Source: Donghicola eburneus (lineage in GTDB: Bacteria; Pseudomonadota; Alphaproteobacteria; Rhodobacterales; Rhodobacteraceae). From it: DNA of 64,000 nt. The notes beneath the pieces are model-generated. The model was not told where the DNA came from. It saw only the letters and a program-made list of their open reading frames with translations, and did not search any database. This document shows, in pieces, positions 17,840 to 26,948 of this stretch (positions within the stretch are counted from its first letter, which is position 1; every line of letters begins with the position of its first letter). The position numbers and the translations under genes are program-made. The stretch is from contig NZ_FOXY01000015.1 of NCBI RefSeq assembly GCF_900115865.1, positions 1 to 64,000 on the forward strand, given 5' to 3'.

Positions 17840-18352
17840 GTGAAAACCATCCGATTTCCCCGCCGCGCCGTCCTGTTGGGTGGCTTAGCGGCCTTTTTGT
17901 CGGGCTGTGCCGGCAAGTTCCGCAGCTATGACGGACCCGAAGTGACGCGACTTCGGCTCTACAAGGGACAGCGTTTGCTTGTTCTCGACGGATCCGATCG
18001 CGTGCTGCAAACCTATCCGATCGGGCTGGGCTTCGCTCCTCAGGGTCACAAGCAATTCGAGGGAGACGGTCGGACCCCGGAGGGCACCTACATAGTCGAT
18101 AAGCGCAACCCTGAAAGTACGTATCATCTTTCAGTTGGCATCTCTTATCCAAATGAGGCCGACATCGCCTTTGCCGCAGCGCAGGGCCTTTCCCCCGGCG
18201 GCGACATCTTCATCCATGGTGGTCCACGCCCCGGCATCGACCCGACGGACATCCGCGACTGGACAGCTGGCTGCATCGCAGTCACAGATCGGCAGATCGA
18301 GGACATCTATGCAATGGTGAAGGACGGAACGCCTATCCACATCTTTGCATGA
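17840..18352 (+). CDS. L,D-transpeptidase-family lipoprotein
   Basis: The 170-residue protein has a lipobox (FLSGCAG) after a Tat-like PRRAVLLGG signal. Its compact YkuD domain has the active site HGGPRP followed by DWTAGCIAV. It lies 63 bases after the ATPase gene with no visible promoter, so it probably shares the MerR-type promoter at 15359. It would be anchored in a periplasmic membrane leaflet. Its 3' end overlaps the convergent lnt gene by 20 bases. Confidence 0.82.
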   Translation: MKTIRFPRRAVLLGGLAAFLSGCAGKFRSYDGPEVTRLRLYKGQRLLVLDGSDRVLQTYPIGLGFAPQGHKQFEGDGRTPEGTYIVDKRNPESTYHLSVGISYPNEADIAFAAAQGLSPGGDIFIHGGPRPGIDPTDIRDWTAGCIAVTDRQIEDIYAMVKDGTPIHIFA

Positions 18353-19910
18353 CGGTCTTTCTCATGCGGCGGTAGTTAGCCGTCGCATTGGCCGCCAGAG
18401 CCCAGCTCCACGAAGCCAAGATGAGCGCCAGCAACATCCAGTCCCCGAAAAGCGCATATGGCGTAGGCGGCTGCGCTGAGGGAAGATCAGCGTCGATGAT
18501 GCCCCTTTCCCCTGTATCGAGCCGCGCAATGATCTCTCCGTTCGCGTCGATGACCGCAGAGATGCCCGTATTCGCGGCTCGGATGACAGGAAGGCCTTCC
18601 TCTACGGCGCGCATACGTGCGGAAGCCAGATGCTGCTCGGGTCCGATGCTGGTTCCAAACCAGGAATCGTTCGTCGCGTTAAAAATCCAGTCGGGTCGGA
18701 ACATGTCGTCGACCACATGGCCCGGGAAAATGATCTCATAGCAGATCGCCACGGCGACCAGCGGCATACCCGGAAGCGCAAGGGTGCGCGGACCCGGTCC
18801 GGGCGTAAAATCGCCCAGCCCCGCCGTCAGCCGCTCGATCGGCAACCAGCCGCGGAATGGCACGTATTCGCCAAAGGGCACGAGATGGTGTTTCGCGTAT
18901 CCGGTCAGGATCTCATTGGTATCGTCAAAAGCCTGGACGGTGTTGAAATATCGGGTGCCATCCTCGCTCAGTACACGGTCCGGCACTCCGGTTAGCAGCA
19001 CGCTGCCGTCCGGTAGCGCAGCGGCAATGCGGGCCCGCGCCTGGGCATCCTCATCGAGGAACCCGGGAAAGGCGGTTTCCGGCCAGAGAAGAACGTCGAA
19101 ATCGCCGGGCTGGGTTGAAAGCTCGAGATAGAGCGCGAAGGTCGCCTCGCGGTTCTCGGGCGCCCATTTCTCCTCTTGGGGAACGTTGCCCTGAACGATG
19201 CGCAGGTCGACATCCGGTGGCTGTGGTGCATCCGACTGGAGGCGAAGCGTGCCGACGGCCCACATCGTCACGATGCCGGCCAGCGGCATTAGCGAGATGA
19301 TCAATCGTTGTCGCCCGACCGCCATGAGAGCCGCGCCGGGGAGTGCCGCTACGAACACGGTGAGAAAGCTTAGCCCATAACTTCCCACCCAGGCGGCGGG
19401 CTGGCGAAGGGCGGCGTAATCGACCAGAGCGTAGCCGGCGAGGTTCCACGGAAAACCTGTCAGAACGTGACCGCGCAACCACTCGGCCGCGGTCCAGGAG
19501 GTCGCGAACAGGAGGCAGGCCAGGAGACTGCCCATGGCTCCGCGCCGCGCGATTTCGACGAAGAGCACGGCGGCAATGGCCGGGAAAATCGCGAGACCTG
19601 CGGACAATCCCGCGACGGCCGGGGTCGCCAGCGCCCCGAAACGCTCGGGTTCGACGTAGAAACTTTCCGCGATCCACGAAATCCCGAAACCGAACTGGCC
19701 GAGACCAAACGCCCAGCCGACGAGAAAAGCACGCCCGAAGGAGAGGTCGCGAAGACCGACAAACAACGCAGAATAGGCAACGGGAACAAGAAGGAGAATC
19801 GAGAAAGGCGGGAAGGTTAGAACGGTCAGCGGCCCGGCGGCGAAACCAAGCGTCATCCGCGAGAGCAGACGTTTGCGCAGAGCGAAGCAGTTCAGAATTG
19901 CCGGCTTCAC
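18333..19910 (-). CDS. lnt: apolipoprotein N-acyltransferase
   Basis: The protein of about 525 residues has N-terminal membrane helices and a C-terminal nitrilase-like domain carrying the Lnt triad: Glu in LLWPETAFPG, Lys in YAKHHLVPFGEYVP and Cys in VAICYEIIFP. It transfers the third acyl chain to lipoproteins. I place the start at GTG 19910, which overlaps the lspA stop (GTGA). It is the last gene of the ten-gene metal operon. A chromosomal copy is expected, so this is probably an accessory paralogue. Confidence 0.9.
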   Translation of the reverse strand: MKPAILNCFALRKRLLSRMTLGFAAGPLTVLTFPPFSILLLVPVAYSALFVGLRDLSFGRAFLVGWAFGLGQFGFGISWIAESFYVEPERFGALATPAVAGLSAGLAIFPAIAAVLFVEIARRGAMGSLLACLLFATSWTAAEWLRGHVLTGFPWNLAGYALVDYAALRQPAAWVGSYGLSFLTVFVAALPGAALMAVGRQRLIISLMPLAGIVTMWAVGTLRLQSDAPQPPDVDLRIVQGNVPQEEKWAPENREATFALYLELSTQPGDFDVLLWPETAFPGFLDEDAQARARIAAALPDGSVLLTGVPDRVLSEDGTRYFNTVQAFDDTNEILTGYAKHHLVPFGEYVPFRGWLPIERLTAGLGDFTPGPGPRTLALPGMPLVAVAICYEIIFPGHVVDDMFRPDWIFNATNDSWFGTSIGPEQHLASARMRAVEEGLPVIRAANTGISAVIDANGEIIARLDTGERGIIDADLPSAQPPTPYALFGDWMLLALILASWSWALAANATANYRRMRKTVMQRCG

Positions 19911-20389
19911 GACTTGATCGGACGCCGCGCACTGATCCAGGGTGCGGCGAGCAAGAGCCCCACGCCACTGACGACAAACACATCGGCCATGTTGAAGGCA
20001 GGCCAATGCGTTGAGTTGATGTAGAAATCCAGGAAGTCCGTTACAGCCCGATACCGCACACGATCAATGACATTGCCCGAGGCTCCACCGATGATCGCTC
20101 CGTAAGCGAGCGTTTCAACCGCATTTTCGGCGCGAAACAGCATAACCCCCAGCCAGCCGCAGATGGCAAGAGCGAGAGCTATGAGGCTCCACCATGGTGC
20201 GCCGCCAAGTAATCCGAAAGTGACGCCATCATTGCGATAAAAGACAAGGTTAAAACCTGGAAACACGGCGATTCCAGTGCTTAAAGAGGCCGCATTCGCC
20301 ACAACAATGGCTTTTGTGATCTGATCGATTACGAAAGCGGCAAGCGCCGCAAAAATGCCGATCACCGGAGATAGTTTATGCACTGGCAT
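19907..20389 (-). CDS. lspA: lipoprotein signal peptidase (signal peptidase II)
   Basis: The 160-residue, four-helix aspartic protease has the conserved GASGNVIDR and FNMADVFV motifs with both catalytic Asp. ATG 20389 has GGGGTGA seven bases upstream. LspA homologues are established members of lead-resistance (pbr) operons, where one is fused or named PbrB/PbrC. Its presence behind a CadR/PbrR-type promoter fits that. Here it is paired with lnt, which is not part of the classical pbr set. Confidence 0.92.
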   Translation of the reverse strand: MPVHKLSPVIGIFAALAAFVIDQITKAIVVANAASLSTGIAVFPGFNLVFYRNDGVTFGLLGGAPWWSLIALALAICGWLGVMLFRAENAVETLAYGAIIGGASGNVIDRVRYRAVTDFLDFYINSTHWPAFNMADVFVVSGVGLLLAAPWISARRPIKS

Positions 20390-20393
20390 TGCG

Positions 20394-21176
20394 TCACCCC
20401 AACCAAACATCGAGAAAAAGCATCAAAACGAGCCCGACGGCCAAGCCGAGCGTTGCCTTGTTCTGATGGCCGCTGCGATGGGTTTCGGGGATGATTTCGT
20501 GGCTGATGACATAAAGCATGGCGCCTGCGGCAAAGGCCAAGCCCCATGGCAGCAGCGGTTCCGACAGTGTGATGATGCCGGCCCCGAGCAAACCGCCAAT
20601 CGGCTCGACCATTCCCGTTAGCGCGGCGATGCCCCAGGCGCGCAGCTTCGGATATCCTTCGCCCAACAGGGATACCGCAACGGCCAGCCCTTCAGGCGCA
20701 TTCTGAAGCCCGATGCCGATGGCGAGTGGCAGACCGCCTTCCATACCTCCGGAACCGAAGCCAACTCCGACCGCGAGGCCTTCCGGGAAGTTGTGGATCG
20801 TGATTGCGATGATGAACAGCCAGACCCGCCGTAAGGACGCCGCTTCGGGCCCTTCGCGTCCCGTTCTGAAATGCTCGTGCGGCAGCCTTTCATTCATCAA
20901 TGCAACGGCCCCCATGCCCAAAAGGATCGAGACGCAAACGATGGCCGCAGGCATCGCGCCGTTCTCGAACATCGGCTCCGCCGCATCCAACGCCGGGATG
21001 ATCAGAGAAAAGAACGAGGCTGAGAGCATGACGCCGGCAGCGAAGCCGAGCGACAGATCGCGCGTCGCCCGCGACGGGATGCGCCCGAACAGCACGGGAA
21101 TTGCTCCGACTGCCGTGAGCGATCCGGCGGCAAGGCTTCCGAGAAAGCCGAGCATTATCGGAGACAGGTTTTCCAT
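20394..21176 (-). CDS. ZIP-family metal transporter
   Basis: The 260-residue integral membrane protein has the ZIP signature HNFPEGLAVGVGFG in one helix and a second metal motif (NAPEGLAVAV), with a C-terminal HEIIPETHRSGHQ. ZIP proteins import Zn or related divalent cations to the cytoplasm; some work in reverse. A ZIP importer inside a resistance operon is notable, possibly for recapture or sensing. It lies five bases from lspA. Confidence 0.88.
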   Translation of the reverse strand: MENLSPIMLGFLGSLAAGSLTAVGAIPVLFGRIPSRATRDLSLGFAAGVMLSASFFSLIIPALDAAEPMFENGAMPAAIVCVSILLGMGAVALMNERLPHEHFRTGREGPEAASLRRVWLFIIAITIHNFPEGLAVGVGFGSGGMEGGLPLAIGIGLQNAPEGLAVAVSLLGEGYPKLRAWGIAALTGMVEPIGGLLGAGIITLSEPLLPWGLAFAAGAMLYVISHEIIPETHRSGHQNKATLGLAVGLVLMLFLDVWLG

Positions 21177-21188
21177 AAGCGGGCCAGA

Positions 21189-21644
21189 TTATCCTTCGGC
21201 GTAGCTTGAAAAGACTTCGGTCGACCCGTCCTCGCGGATGAGGAAGACATCATAAGCTTCACGGTTTTCTTCCGGCCCCATGCCGGGCGAGCCATAGGGC
21301 ATTCCCGGAACGGCGAGGCCGACGGCGTCCGGGCGTTCCTCAAGAAGGCGGCGGATATCAGCGGCCGGGACATGGCCTTCAATCACGTAGCCCTCTATGA
21401 GCGCGGTATGGCAGGAGACCATGCGCTGCGGCACGCCGTTGTCGAGCTTGAAACGAACCAGCGACCCGCCAAACATGTTCTCGCCCGTCGGCGCGAATCC
21501 GTTTTCCTCGAGATGGTTCATCCAGGACAGGCAGCAGCCGCATCCGTTGGTCTTGCGGACGTCTATCGCTGTTGCCTCTGCGAGGGCCTGGGCCGCCGGG
21601 AACAGGGCGAGCGCGATGGTCAGAGCTTGGGTCATGCGTTTCAT
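21189..21644 (-). CDS. DUF411 periplasmic metal-binding protein
   Basis: The 151-residue protein has a signal peptide and the DUF411 core: NGCGCCLSWMNHLEENGF, SCHTALIEGYVIEGHVPAADI and GLAVPGMPYGSPGM. Clustered Cys, His and Met suggest metal binding, and the family is common in copper and other metal clusters. It lies four bases downstream of the M23 peptidase gene. A paralogue lies at 33773. Confidence 0.88.
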   Translation of the reverse strand: MKRMTQALTIALALFPAAQALAEATAIDVRKTNGCGCCLSWMNHLEENGFAPTGENMFGGSLVRFKLDNGVPQRMVSCHTALIEGYVIEGHVPAADIRRLLEERPDAVGLAVPGMPYGSPGMGPEENREAYDVFLIREDGSTEVFSSYAEG

Positions 21645-21647
21645 GGG

Positions 21648-23021
21648 TCAGAGCCTTTCGGTTGTCGTCTGGGCAATTTCGCTGTCAAGGTTTTCAGTCA
21701 GAAGCGCGCGCGCCTCGGTCAGACGCAACAGCGCGGCGGTATCATCCACCTCGTTCTCTGCGGCTTCGGCGAGCCTGTCGTCAGAGAGAGGGTCAGTCGG
21801 ACGCCCATCTACGAGGACTTCGTAGTGCAGGTTGGGACCTGTCGCTGTGCCGGTTGCGCCAACGCGGCCGATCACATCTCCCGCCGCCACGCGTTGGCCC
21901 TGTGTTAGGCCCTCCGACACGGCGCTGAGATGCGCGTAGCGCGTCATGGTCTCGGAGCCATGGGAGATTTCGACCACGCGTCCATAACCGCCTCGCCAGC
22001 CGATGAAGCTGACCCGGCCCGGTGCCGTCGTCCGTACCGGCGTCCCGCTTGCCGCGGCAAAATCGACGCCGGTGTGCATCCGGACGTTTCCGTAGACAGG
22101 ATGTGTGCGGCGCCCGAACACCGAGCTGAGGCGCGCGCCCTCGACTGGCTGTGCAAAGACGCGAAGCACCTCGCCATCGACGTAGATCGTCGCCTGACCG
22201 CTGCCGTCGTCCGGCCAAACGATCTCGTAAAGCGAATCGCCGATTTCCAGTGCGGCGAAGGCGAGGTCCGGCTGTCCGATCTTGTCATCGCCGACGCGCG
22301 TCTCGCGCCAGAGAAGCCTTAGTGTCTCGCCTCCAGCCATCTCACGGCGGAAATCCACGGTTCCACCCAGCATTTGCGCAAGGTCCACGGCAAATCGGGC
22401 GGGGATGCCGGCATTGTCGAGTGCCGCGAAGATCGAGGTGTCGATCACGGCCTCCCCAGCAAGGGTTACGATCTCCGGATCCGGCGCCACGACCTGCGTG
22501 GACACCTGCTCGCCAAAAAGCACCTCGATCCGCACCCCGTCCTCGACGGCGAGCGAGACGGTGCGGGGGCTGCCATCCATAGTCGAAACAACAGTGACCG
22601 AATTCCCCGGCCGCAACCGTCGCAGATCGTATTCCGCGCCAAGTGCAAGGGCGACTTCCGCCCTGTCGGCTCCCGCAAGACCGGCTTCGGAAAGCAAGGA
22701 GTCGAGCGTTTCACCAGAAGAGATGTCGCGAGACCAAGTCAACAGGGGCGGTTCGATGGCCTGCATCGGCCTGTCAACAACAGCGGCCTGCAGCAGGGGC
22801 AAGGGGCCGAAGCCGGGTGTATCTTCCACCCACGCCGTAGCTGGCAGCGACAACGGAATATCCAGGCTCCGGGGAGCTTCAGGACGCTGGGGCATCCAGC
22901 TACCTGCCTGGGCAAGTTCTGGCGGCACGGGTTCTTTCGACAGAACATCGAAGAATGCGATAGCCGCCCCCGAAACGGTCCCCGCAAGCGCGACACCTGC
23001 CGCAAGAGTTCTGAGCCTCAT
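21648..23021 (-). CDS. M23-family metallopeptidase (LytM-type murein hydrolase)
   Basis: The 457-residue protein has an N-terminal membrane anchor or signal, a central domain, and a C-terminal LytM domain with the zinc ligands in HTGVDFAA and RYAHLS and the typical TTAPGRVSFIGW stretch. M23 enzymes cut peptidoglycan peptide bonds in the periplasm. Its start overlaps the SCO gene by four bases, so it belongs to the metal operon: a wall-cleaving enzyme in the same regulon as wall cross-linking enzymes. Confidence 0.88.
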   Translation of the reverse strand: MRLRTLAAGVALAGTVSGAAIAFFDVLSKEPVPPELAQAGSWMPQRPEAPRSLDIPLSLPATAWVEDTPGFGPLPLLQAAVVDRPMQAIEPPLLTWSRDISSGETLDSLLSEAGLAGADRAEVALALGAEYDLRRLRPGNSVTVVSTMDGSPRTVSLAVEDGVRIEVLFGEQVSTQVVAPDPEIVTLAGEAVIDTSIFAALDNAGIPARFAVDLAQMLGGTVDFRREMAGGETLRLLWRETRVGDDKIGQPDLAFAALEIGDSLYEIVWPDDGSGQATIYVDGEVLRVFAQPVEGARLSSVFGRRTHPVYGNVRMHTGVDFAAASGTPVRTTAPGRVSFIGWRGGYGRVVEISHGSETMTRYAHLSAVSEGLTQGQRVAAGDVIGRVGATGTATGPNLHYEVLVDGRPTDPLSDDRLAEAAENEVDDTAALLRLTEARALLTENLDSEIAQTTTERL

Positions 23022-23644
23022 GTCGCTCCCTCCGTTTCTTCTTCCAACGCGCGGCGGATCTTCGGTACCGCGAATTCCCTCGGTTCATGATAGTCAATCA
23101 TGGTGACGAACCGTCCAGCGGCACCGAACAGGAAGACGCTGGCCGTGTGGTTCATCGTGTAGTCGCCGCCTTCCGTGGGCACCCGCTCGTAGGCAGCGCG
23201 GAAGCCGTCCGCGATGCGCGCAATCTGCCCCTCCGGTCCCGTCCAGCCGCGGATCGCTGGGTGGAAATAACTGACATATTCTGCCATCGCCTCGACGGTA
23301 TCGCGCTCGGGATCGACCGTGATGAAAACCACGTTCAACTGTTTGGCTTCGTCTCCTAAATCGTCGAGCCAACCTGAAATGTCCGAGAGCGTGGTCGGGC
23401 AGACATCGGGGCAGTAAGTGAAACCGAAGAACGCCATCGTCGGTCGCCCGATCAGGGTTTCCGGCCCGACCTCGTTGCCTTCATGGTCAGTCAGGCGGAA
23501 ATCCATCTCGGTCAGAGCCATAGGCCGCTGCTCGATAGGTTCGGGCGCACCGGGTCCGTCGACCCGCCACCAACCGACGAAGAGCGTCAAGGCAATTGCA
23601 CCGGCACCGGCCGCGCCGTATCCTGCGATCGTCCTTCGTCGCAT
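23018..23644 (-). CDS. SCO1/SenC family copper chaperone/thioredoxin
   Basis: The 208-residue protein with one N-terminal membrane anchor has the SCO motif YCPDVCPTTLSD and a downstream His in NHTASVF. SCO proteins deliver copper to cytochrome oxidase or act as thiol-disulfide reductases in the periplasm. It is one of two SCO genes in the operon and overlaps the PCuAC gene by one base. Confidence 0.9.
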   Translation of the reverse strand: MRRRTIAGYGAAGAGAIALTLFVGWWRVDGPGAPEPIEQRPMALTEMDFRLTDHEGNEVGPETLIGRPTMAFFGFTYCPDVCPTTLSDISGWLDDLGDEAKQLNVVFITVDPERDTVEAMAEYVSYFHPAIRGWTGPEGQIARIADGFRAAYERVPTEGGDYTMNHTASVFLFGAAGRFVTMIDYHEPREFAVPKIRRALEEETEGAT

Positions 23645-24111
23645 TAGTCTTCCGGTCCGCGTGCGGCGATGCCAAGGATCGGCACCTCGACTGTCACCTC
23701 GCCCCCGTCGACAAAAAGTAGGGTCAGCGGAAAGGTTTCCCCTTCCGTCATGGGTTGTTGTAGCCGCATCAACATCGCGTGGAGGCCGCCCGGCTCAAGC
23801 GCGACGCTCTCGCCCGGGGCGATCGCGATCTCACCTGCCGCGCTCATGGAACTCACACCTTCGGCATTGGTCTTCGTCTCGTGGATCTCGGGCATCATCG
23901 CGAGGGGTGTTGAAAGACCAATCAGCGTCACCGGCTCGTCGCCAGTGTTGCGGATCGTCATGTAGGCGGCCCCGGGGCGGTTCATCCCTATGGAGGCGCG
24001 GGACCAGGCGCTTTCGACGACGACATCCACGGGTCCGGCCAGTGCGGGTACTGAGAGCCCTCCAAAGGTCAAGAGCGCGGCCAGTGTGCCCGTCATAATA
24101 ATCTTTTTCAT
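23644..24111 (-). CDS. PCu(A)C-type periplasmic copper chaperone
   Basis: The 155-residue exported protein has the copper-binding pattern of the family: MMPEIHETK, then a Met in VSSMSA and a C-terminal GGLHAMLM, that is H(x)nM and HxM. These proteins pass Cu(I) to SCO and cytochrome oxidase. Its position between SCO and DsbA genes fits a copper-insertion module. Confidence 0.9.
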   Translation of the reverse strand: MKKIIMTGTLAALLTFGGLSVPALAGPVDVVVESAWSRASIGMNRPGAAYMTIRNTGDEPVTLIGLSTPLAMMPEIHETKTNAEGVSSMSAAGEIAIAPGESVALEPGGLHAMLMRLQQPMTEGETFPLTLLFVDGGEVTVEVPILGIAARGPED

Positions 24112-24134
24112 CGTTTTGGTCCTGCCTTTTCCAT

Positions 24135-24794
24135 TCAGCTTTGCACGGCAGCAACTTCCGCGGCCACTAATCGACGCAGTTCTGCCTCCCCGAATGGATC
24201 GAGCGACTTGCCGTTTACAAAGAAAGTAGGAGTCTGGCGAACTCCCACGGTTTCGACGTCCGCACGATCCTGATTCAGGATCGCAACGACATCCGGTGCC
24301 AGCATTTGCGTGCGCGCGGCCTCTGCATCGAGTCCGGCAGTGGCGGCGATCTGGAGGATCAGACCGGGCTCAGGCGCGCCGTGCGACGCCCATCTCGGCT
24401 GATCCCGCAGAACGGCTTCGAGCACCGGCTCGTAAACGCCTTGCATGCGTGCTGCCTCGAGCACGCGGATCGCTTCCTCGGATGCCTCGCCATGAAACGC
24501 GGTGTAGCGGATAACGACGCGGACGGCATCTCCATGCTGTGCCATGATGTCCTTCACGATCGGATGGAAGGCGCGGCAAGCCTCGCAGGCCGGGTCAAAG
24601 AATTCGACAATCGTGACGGGCGCGTCGGCAGGTCCGAGGATGGGCGAGTAAGAGCGGATCATCGCGTCCGCGAGTTCCGGCGCAACGGTTTTTGCTTCGG
24701 CCGCGGGGCCGGGGCGAGTCGCGTACCAAGTGGCTCCGCCGAAACCGGCAACGCCGAGGGCGAGAACGGACAGGATTAAGCCGCGTCGATTCAT
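24135..24794 (-). CDS. DsbA-family thiol:disulfide oxidoreductase
   Basis: The 219-residue protein has an N-terminal signal anchor (RRGLILSVLALGVAGFGG) and a thioredoxin fold with active site CEAC (FFDPACEACRAFHP) and the cis-Pro segment RQTPTFFVNGKSL. The active site differs from the usual CPHC of DsbA. It overlaps the adjacent DsbB-like gene by four bases, so the two likely form an oxidase pair. Confidence 0.88.
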   Translation of the reverse strand: MNRRGLILSVLALGVAGFGGATWYATRPGPAAEAKTVAPELADAMIRSYSPILGPADAPVTIVEFFDPACEACRAFHPIVKDIMAQHGDAVRVVIRYTAFHGEASEEAIRVLEAARMQGVYEPVLEAVLRDQPRWASHGAPEPGLILQIAATAGLDAEAARTQMLAPDVVAILNQDRADVETVGVRQTPTFFVNGKSLDPFGEAELRRLVAAEVAAVQS

Positions 24795-25213
24795 GTTTGT
24801 GTTTCCTTCAATGAAAGTGCCGACAGGAACCCGATCAGTGCGAAGGCGACCAGCGCCATCAGCGGGATCGGAATGCCGAAGACCAATTGGTTATCATCGG
24901 TGCAAGAGGGGCCGGTGGCCGTGCAGGGCTGGATGCGTTCGGGGATCAGGCCCGCGTAGAGGCCCATGTGCCACAGGGCGACCACGCCACCACCAAGCGC
25001 CAGAGCGATGCCATAGCGCCCGACGCTGCCGTCTCGCCACCAAAGGCCGAGGCCGAGAATGATCGCGAGCGGGAACATGAAGGCGCGCTGGAACCAGCAC
25101 AGCACGCAGGGTGTCTGCCCCATCACTTCGCCGATGAAAAGTACAGCAAGCGAGGCGACGAGGGCAACGATCCATGCCAGCCCGAGGGCGGTTTCTGCGG
25201 GTACGCGGTTCAT
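24791..25213 (-). CDS. DsbB-family disulfide bond formation protein
   Basis: The 140-residue four-helix membrane protein has the quinone-site pair CVLC (TPCVLCWFQRAFMFP) and a second pair in IQPCTATGPSCTDDN. It would reoxidise the adjacent DsbA-like protein using ubiquinone. It starts six bases after the SCO gene stop. Confidence 0.88.
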   Translation of the reverse strand: MNRVPAETALGLAWIVALVASLAVLFIGEVMGQTPCVLCWFQRAFMFPLAIILGLGLWWRDGSVGRYGIALALGGGVVALWHMGLYAGLIPERIQPCTATGPSCTDDNQLVFGIPIPLMALVAFALIGFLSALSLKETQT

Positions 25214-25218
25214 GTCGG

Positions 25219-25821
25219 TCAGATCCTCTCTTCCAGATCGGCGAGAATCTCTTCAGCGGACGTGCCATAGGGCCATGAGTCTGCAAAGCCTGCCTCGGGG
25301 TCGAATAGAAACAGATGTGACGTGTGGCCCATTGTGTAGCCATCCGGAGCTGTAGCCTCTTCGATGCGTTCAAAGAAGATCGGAAACGTTTCGGATGTAG
25401 CGGCGATCTGTTCGGGCGTACCTGTCAGCCCGATGATGTTCGCATCGAACAGCGGAACGAATTCGGCGAGTGCCATGGGCGTGTCCCGTTCGGGGTCGAT
25501 GGTTATGAAAATCGGCTGGACCCTCGCGGCATTGTCGCCCAGACCGTCCATCACCGCCGCGACCTCAGACAGTGTCGTCGGGCAGACATCGGGGCAGTTG
25601 CTGAAGCCGAAAAATACCAACATCCAACGCCCCGAAAAGTCTTCTTCCGTGCGAACCACACCTTGGTGGTCCGTCAATTCGAATGCAGCGACAAACGCTG
25701 GATCGTTGTCGGTTCGGGCGCGGTCAGCGCGATAGTCCGACCAGAGCAAAAGCCATACGAAGGCAAGCGACGCGACGCCTGCCAAAACCCAAAGAAATTT
25801 CTGTGCCGATGTAAGGGACAA
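25219..25821 (-). CDS. SCO1/SenC family protein, first gene of the metal operon
   Basis: The 200-residue anchored protein has NCPDVCPTTLSEV and a C-terminal His in GHTSHLFLF. It is a second SCO paralogue of the same operon. A MerR-type promoter lies 37 bases upstream, so it heads a ten-gene transcription unit running to lnt, with every junction overlapping or within about 25 bases. Confidence 0.9.
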   Translation of the reverse strand: MSLTSAQKFLWVLAGVASLAFVWLLLWSDYRADRARTDNDPAFVAAFELTDHQGVVRTEEDFSGRWMLVFFGFSNCPDVCPTTLSEVAAVMDGLGDNAARVQPIFITIDPERDTPMALAEFVPLFDANIIGLTGTPEQIAATSETFPIFFERIEEATAPDGYTMGHTSHLFLFDPEAGFADSWPYGTSAEEILADLEERI

Positions 25822-25857
25822 ACCTGCGCGCCTGATTTTGGTTCTTGATTATTGTCG

Positions 25858-25888
25858 CGTTTACATCCTCTAGCTACTAGAGGTTCAA
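25858..25888 (-). promoter_or_regulatory. MerR-type promoter of the ten-gene metal operon
   Basis: On the minus strand TTGAAC (25888-25883) and TAAACG (25863-25858) have a 19-bp spacer holding the perfect 7-3-7 dyad CCTCTAG-TAG-CTAGAGG. The regulator gene at 25994 is divergent, the standard arrangement. The -10 is weak, as expected for an activator-dependent promoter. Confidence 0.82.
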
Positions 25889-25993
25889 GCGCGAAATCAC
25901 GTTGTGGCTTAAACTCACGCGTCTGTGAATCCGGCACTTGTCTATTGGGGCGGCAAAACCTACAAAGACTGTAACTTTTTCATGGAGGCGAAG

Positions 25994-26422
25994 ATGCTCA
26001 CGATCGGCACTCTGTCAAAGAAGACCGGCACAAAGGTGCAGACCATTCGGTACTACGAGCAGATCGGGCTCATGCCCGAACCTGGCCGGACTGAAGGCGG
26101 ACAGAGGCGCTATGACAACGCACAGCTCGACCGACTGTCCTTCATCCGCCATTCGCGACAACTCGGCTTCTCGCTTGATGCGATCCGCGAGCTGCTCGAC
26201 CTCAGCGACCAGCCCAATCGGCCCTGCGAAGAAGCCGACGCGATTGCGCGTCGCCAGCTAAAGCAGGTGGAGCAGCGCATGGCCCGTCTGAAGGCGCTGC
26301 GCACCGAACTGAAACGCATGGTTCACGAATGCAGCGGTGGACGTACTGCCGATTGCAAGGTGCTTGAGGTGTTGCGGGATCATTCCGAATGTTTGACCGA
26401 ACATGACGAGATCGGCGCCTGA
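25994..26422 (+). CDS. MerR-family metal regulator, CadR/PbrR/ZntR type
   Basis: The 142-residue regulator has the N-terminal HTH ([27 protein letters not shown]), a dimerisation helix, and Cys residues placed for metal binding: NRPCEEAD in the middle and [11 protein letters not shown] near the C-terminus. ATG 25994 is preceded by GGAGG. It would twist the 19-bp-spaced promoters at 25858 and probably those at 14153, 15359, 27575 and 29893. The metal is likely Pb, Zn or Cd, inferred from family and neighbours. Confidence 0.88.
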   Translation: MLTIGTLSKKTGTKVQTIRYYEQIGLMPEPGRTEGGQRRYDNAQLDRLSFIRHSRQLGFSLDAIRELLDLSDQPNRPCEEADAIARRQLKQVEQRMARLKALRTELKRMVHECSGGRTADCKVLEVLRDHSECLTEHDEIGA

Positions 26423-26423
26423 G

Positions 26424-26750
26424 ATGCCTGCCGCGCTTGCATACCCGCTTGCGGCCTTGGCCGAGATCGCCGGGTGTTTCGCGATCTGGAGCTGGTGGCG
26501 CCTCGGCGCATCCGCGGCTTGGCTCGTACCCGGTATTGTAGCCTTGGTGGTATTCGGGTGGCTTCTGGCGCAAGTCGAAACGGTTGCTGCGGGCCGCGCC
26601 TTTGCCGCCTATGGCGGAGTCTACATTGCGGCTTCGGTACTGTGGATGTGGCTTGCAGAGGGTCACAGACCGGACAGGTGGGATGCGCTTGGCACAGCCG
26701 TTTGCTTGCTCGGCGCAGCTATAATACTGGCCGCGCCACGAACCAATTGA
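26424..26750 (+). CDS. YnfA/UPF0060-family small membrane protein
   Basis: The 108-residue protein has four predicted membrane helices and the family features ([54 protein letters not shown]). It belongs to the small drug/metabolite transporter-like group; its substrate is unsettled. Its ATG is one base beyond the merR stop, so the two are co-transcribed. Confidence 0.88.
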   Translation: MPAALAYPLAALAEIAGCFAIWSWWRLGASAAWLVPGIVALVVFGWLLAQVETVAAGRAFAAYGGVYIAASVLWMWLAEGHRPDRWDALGTAVCLLGAAIILAAPRTN

Positions 26751-26948
26751 ACTTTATGGTTTGAACTTGAAACCGTCTCAAATCGCGATCTCATCGCCCC
26801 ATAAAAAGGGCTATGCTCTGCATTGGTTGGGGCGCCTGCCTGAAAGCTCCCGACGGTCGTACGTGGAACTGACCATCAATAATCAATCCGGAACCCTGAT
26901 CTGCCAGAGAGGTTGAAAGATCATAGTTCACAAATTGGAATGGGAAGT

